Of a stretch of 64,000 nucleotides of DNA, positions 61,230 through 64,000 are shown in pieces. Positions within the stretch are counted from its first letter, which is position 1. Each line of letters opens with the position of its first letter. This DNA is from [Clostridium] celerecrescens 18A. GTDB taxonomy: Bacteria > Bacillota > Clostridia > Lachnospirales > Lachnospiraceae. Made by a program: the position numbers and the translations under genes. The stretch is from positions 1,240,001 to 1,304,000 of the forward strand of contig NZ_PGET01000001.1 of NCBI RefSeq assembly GCF_002797975.1, written 5' to 3'. Under the pieces are notes generated by a model. The model ran no database searches. It saw nothing but the letters and a program-made list of their open reading frames with translations, and was not told the origin of the DNA.

Positions 61230-62431
61230 TACACGGGTCGGCCGCTTTCCATCTTTCTTTGAGGCTCACCCTGGATCAGCGGTATGGCATATTCCAGAAA
61301 TTCTGAGGAGATATCCGTGCCATTGCCGCAGATCCACTGGGCAGGGAACAGCTTTTCCTGATTACATACCTCATTGACATCAACGGTGATGCATTCCATG
61401 GAATAAGGGGAATTTCCTGTGCGTTGAAAGGCGACCATTCTTCCGGTAATACCTTTTAACGCTGCCTTTACTCCTTCTGATCCCGCCTGCACGGATTCTT
61501 CTATATCGGTTGCAGAAGCAAGCATGCCGCTGCAGCGCTGGTTTACATTCAGTTCAATGGACCGGACCTTTACACCAAAACGGTCACGTACAAAATTCTC
61601 CAGCATTTTTCCGCTTCCGGTCAGCATTTTATGACCAAAGGTGTCCAAACGGACTTCATCCGCGTATTCGCAGATAAATTTGCCCTGGGAGTCAGAGAGT
61701 CCTTCTGAGATGCAGATAATAACGGAATTGTGATTGTTAAGTGCTGCTTTTACATCCGATGCGAACTGCTCAAATTCAAAATCCGTTTCAGGAAGATAGA
61801 TAAGCAGGGGATTATCGCCATCAAATTTTCTGGCCAACGCACTGGCAGCAGTAAGCCAGCCGGCATGACGTCCCATCAGCTCTATGATGGTGACGGACTT
61901 TTGCTGGTAAACAGAAGAATCCAGAACGATTTCGCGGACAGTATCAGCCACATATTTGGCAGCACTGCCGTATCCGGGAGTATGATCCGTTAATATCAAG
62001 TCGTTGTCAATGGTTTTGGGAATTCCAATAAAACGGATAGGGCTTCCATGACGGGCGGCGTAGCGGGAAAGCTTACTTACCGTATCCATGGAATCATTAC
62101 CGCCAATATAGAAGAAATATCCGATATCCATAGCTCGGAATTTTTCAAAAAGAGCCGGATAAAAGGGAGAAGACAGATCGTCAGGGAGTTTATAGCGGCA
62201 GGAACCTAAATAAGCAGCAGGTGTTAATTTCAAAAGCTCCAGCTCATCTTCTGTCAGGTTACCTGTTAAATCCATATAATTACCGGACATGAAGCCTTCT
62301 ATGCCATTGAGCATTCCGTAAACCCTTCCGATTTCGGCCTGGGCCATTCCTTCCTTGATGACGCCGTAAAGGCTTGCGTTGATCACAGCGGTTGGTCCGC
62401 CGGATTGTCCTACGATTGCATTTTTCTTCAT
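61214..62431 (-). CDS. Pyrophosphate-dependent 6-phosphofructokinase
   Basis: 405 residues. QSGGPTAVINASLYG (phosphoryl-donor loop), FYIGGNDSMDT and GIPKTIDNDL are the sites of the PPi-type phosphofructokinase group. It interconverts fructose-6-phosphate and fructose-1,6-bisphosphate and is reversible. Active site motif MGRHAGWL is present. Minus strand, single gene; ribosome binding site TTGGAGGATA before ATG 62431. Anaerobic clostridia use PPi enzymes to save ATP. Confidence 0.92.
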   Translation of the reverse strand: MKKNAIVGQSGGPTAVINASLYGVIKEGMAQAEIGRVYGMLNGIEGFMSGNYMDLTGNLTEDELELLKLTPAAYLGSCRYKLPDDLSSPFYPALFEKFRAMDIGYFFYIGGNDSMDTVSKLSRYAARHGSPIRFIGIPKTIDNDLILTDHTPGYGSAAKYVADTVREIVLDSSVYQQKSVTIIELMGRHAGWLTAASALARKFDGDNPLLIYLPETDFEFEQFASDVKAALNNHNSVIICISEGLSDSQGKFICEYADEVRLDTFGHKMLTGSGKMLENFVRDRFGVKVRSIELNVNQRCSGMLASATDIEESVQAGSEGVKAALKGITGRMVAFQRTGNSPYSMECITVDVNEVCNQEKLFPAQWICGNGTDISSEFLEYAIPLIQGEPQRKMESGRPVYLYRK

Positions 62432-62876
62432 GTAATAATATCCTCCAAGTTTGCATATGCCATGGGCACCTTCCCTATTCTATAATAGAAAGAGTTTCTT
62501 TGCAACTGGGAAATATTTGGCCCATAAAAGGGAGGAGCCGGTGAAATGTGACTTTCACCGGCCAGTTATGAAAAAAAGTTTTATTTTTAACAAGTTTGGA
62601 GTTCCTCTTGTTACTGTCTTCATTATATAAGACATATGTGAAAAAAGTTTGTAGAAGTTGTAAATAAATTTTGTACGTCTTGTGAAAAAACTGTGAATGA
62701 ATGGTGTTGGCTTTTTATAAATGCTTGTAGACGATTTATGCAACTGTAGCTGATTATAATTGAATAATTATGAAATAAAGGTATTATAAAATCACATTGA
62801 TAGTAACATACTATGCAACAAACTATACAACACTATGCAACAAACTATACAACACTATACAACAAACTATACAACA
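62432..62876. other. Intergenic stretch with an inverted repeat and 22-bp repeats
   Basis: About 445 AT-rich bases. Holds CCGGTGAAA/TTTCACCGG (62538-62546 and 62553-62561), possibly a terminator of the integrase transcript, and the tandem repeats below. No gene supported. Confidence 0.55.
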
Positions 62877-62880
62877 CTAT
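62811..62880. repeat. Three 22-bp direct repeats at the integrase 3' end
   Basis: CTATGCAACAAACTATACAACA is present twice exactly (62811-62832, 62833-62854) and a third time with one change (62855-62876), then CTAT. Each unit also has an ACAA-CTAT sub-repeat. The last bases overlap the integrase stop codon. Direct repeats next to an integrase gene are typical of arm-binding or attachment regions. Confidence 0.85.
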
Positions 62881-63995
62881 AAAATCTTCTCTATTTCAGT
62901 TCTAAACCATTCAATATCCATGTGGGTATAAACTCTATCTGTTAAATCTTTTATGGAATGTCCCATGAATTTTTTCCTGGCGTATTCATCGACTCCATAT
63001 TCTTTTGCAAATGTTGAAAAAGTATGTCTGCCATCATGTAGAACATGACCTAAAATGCCAAGTTCGGATTCTTTCTTCAACAGAGAGTTTCTGAATGAAT
63101 TTTCAATATATCTATACGAACCGTGAAATTTTTGAGTTCTTCCAAATAACATAGGCCTACCAATATCAATGGCTTCATGGTAATACTTATGAATTATTGG
63201 TAACACCTTAGGATGAATGGGAACTGTTCTATTAATACCATTGATAGTTTTTACTCCACCTGTATATGTCCTGTTTTCTAGATCAATGTTATTTACTGCA
63301 AGAGTAATGACCTCGCCTGGACGCCAGCCAGAGTAACATTGAACAATAGTCATGTCAATGAAAATGTCGCCGCTATTGTCCCAGAGAATTGCTAACTCAT
63401 CTTTAGTGTATGGCCGGCCCTCTCTGGATTTTTGAACGTTCCCTTTGTTTGTGTTTATTGTAAACGTCCGAGCATAGTTTTCGGTTACAATTCGTCGGAA
63501 GACAGCATAATCAAAAAGAAGATTATATAAAGCTTTAATATTGCCTTTTATTATATATGTGGCAGCAATCTTTCTACCAGCCTCGCTCCCTCTTTCGCCA
63601 ATCTTGTACGCATTCTTAATATGTTCTTCGATAATAGGTGGTAAAAAGTCGACAACTTTGATGTTGTAAGCTGGTCCGCAATACTTAAAAGCGGCATCAT
63701 ACGATTTACGCCTATTATCATCCAAGTTATTATCTGATATGTACTTTGGTAACCATGCATCATATAATTCTTTGACAGTTAAATCGTTTTTTAAATCATA
63801 CGGATTCTCTTTATATCTCATGATTGCTTTATATGCATCTATTTTTTCGGAAAAAGATCCAAGGAAATCATAAATGTAATAGCTTTTCCCTGTATCCTCA
63901 TTAAGCGTTAATTTAGGATTAACCATTGCAGCGAAAGGCTGGCGCCGATTTCCGGTGAGTGTTTTAATGGTACCATATCCATTTGGTAAACGCAT
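62877..63995 (-). CDS. Tyrosine-type site-specific integrase
   Basis: 372 residues; the start at ATG 63995 is near the window edge so its ribosome binding site is out of view. It begins with an AP2-like/arm-binding part (MRLPNGYGTIKTLTGNRRQPFAAMVNP), then a SAM-like core-binding domain, then the catalytic domain with Arg in YSGWRPGEVI, the His/Arg box LHDGRHTFSTFA, His in MGHSIKDLTDRV, and the Tyr nucleophile in VYTHMD. This is the Tn916/ICE group. The flanking element lies beyond 64000 or ends at the repeats. Confidence 0.92.
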   Translation of the reverse strand: MRLPNGYGTIKTLTGNRRQPFAAMVNPKLTLNEDTGKSYYIYDFLGSFSEKIDAYKAIMRYKENPYDLKNDLTVKELYDAWLPKYISDNNLDDNRRKSYDAAFKYCGPAYNIKVVDFLPPIIEEHIKNAYKIGERGSEAGRKIAATYIIKGNIKALYNLLFDYAVFRRIVTENYARTFTINTNKGNVQKSREGRPYTKDELAILWDNSGDIFIDMTIVQCYSGWRPGEVITLAVNNIDLENRTYTGGVKTINGINRTVPIHPKVLPIIHKYYHEAIDIGRPMLFGRTQKFHGSYRYIENSFRNSLLKKESELGILGHVLHDGRHTFSTFAKEYGVDEYARKKFMGHSIKDLTDRVYTHMDIEWFRTEIEKIL

Positions 63996-64000
63996 TAATG

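Noticed and set aside
62811..62876. CRISPR array
   Set aside because: Only three 22-bp units directly abutting with no spacers and no cas genes; tandem repeat instead.

Overview
The window reads as chromosome of an obligately anaerobic, low-to-mid GC Firmicute. A Lachnospiraceae/Clostridium cluster XIVa-type organism (Lacrimispora-like) is the best guess. The support is an oxygen-independent ribonucleotide reductase (nrdD-nrdG), a T-box-controlled thrS, the infC-rpmI-rplT operon with a leader RNA, a PPi-type phosphofructokinase, a selenium-type molybdenum hydroxylase operon, DUF1540, an LPXTG surface protein and strong AGGAGG ribosome binding sites. The genus is inferred from gene content, not from a database match.

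Layout. 0-7.7 kb: the 3' end of a SNF2 helicase, a flavoprotein, nrdDG behind a promoter with NrdR-like boxes, a LytTR regulator plus membrane partner, a TetR regulator, an iron-type alcohol dehydrogenase behind a Rex-like operator, and an orphan alanine-racemase-like protein. 7.7-15.4 kb (minus strand): a six-gene molybdenum hydroxylase operon (MobA-like/ModE-like fusion, mocA-like, Mo subunit, 2Fe-2S subunit, FAD subunit, and a one-chain 2Fe-2S+Mo xanthine dehydrogenase). 15.6-24.9 kb: mostly housekeeping genes (MATE pump, acetamidase/formamidase, ilvE, AEC carrier, T-box-thrS, DUF1540, EamA, infC-rpmI-rplT). infC appears to start at an AUU codon.

24.9-41.4 kb is an AT-rich accessory region. 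It begins right after the rplT terminator, whose sequence is duplicated about 2.5 kb further on. It holds a signal-less sugar-binding-protein-like gene, an RD-repeat protein, three very small minus-strand genes with good ribosome binding sites, two GNAT acetyltransferases, TspO, a nitroreductase, a Cys-rich mini-protein, a tRNA cluster with two identical tRNA-Leu genes in opposite orientation, a GHKL kinase lacking its usual histidine, an Rrf2 regulator with a duplicated control region, a MerR regulator and a 1301-residue LPXTG protein with a long six-residue repeat.

41.5-51.3 kb is a self-contained sugar uptake and sensing locus. It has a YesN-type response regulator, a YtfQ/YtfR/YtfT/YjfF-type (galactofuranose-like) ABC transporter, a YesM-type kinase, and a membrane-anchored receptor made of two fused periplasmic-binding domains, the second closely resembling the transporter's own binding protein. 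It is followed by a second tRNA-Leu(CAG), a glycosidase pseudogene and a diguanylate cyclase.

54.0-61.2 kb is a six-gene catabolic-looking locus: a ROK-type regulator, an unassigned TIM barrel, a permease, a hydantoinase/oxoprolinase-family protein, a small HExxH protein and an FAD oxidoreductase. I could not match it to a named pathway. The window closes with PPi-phosphofructokinase and a tyrosine integrase whose 3' end runs into three 22-bp direct repeats, the likely edge of an integrated element.
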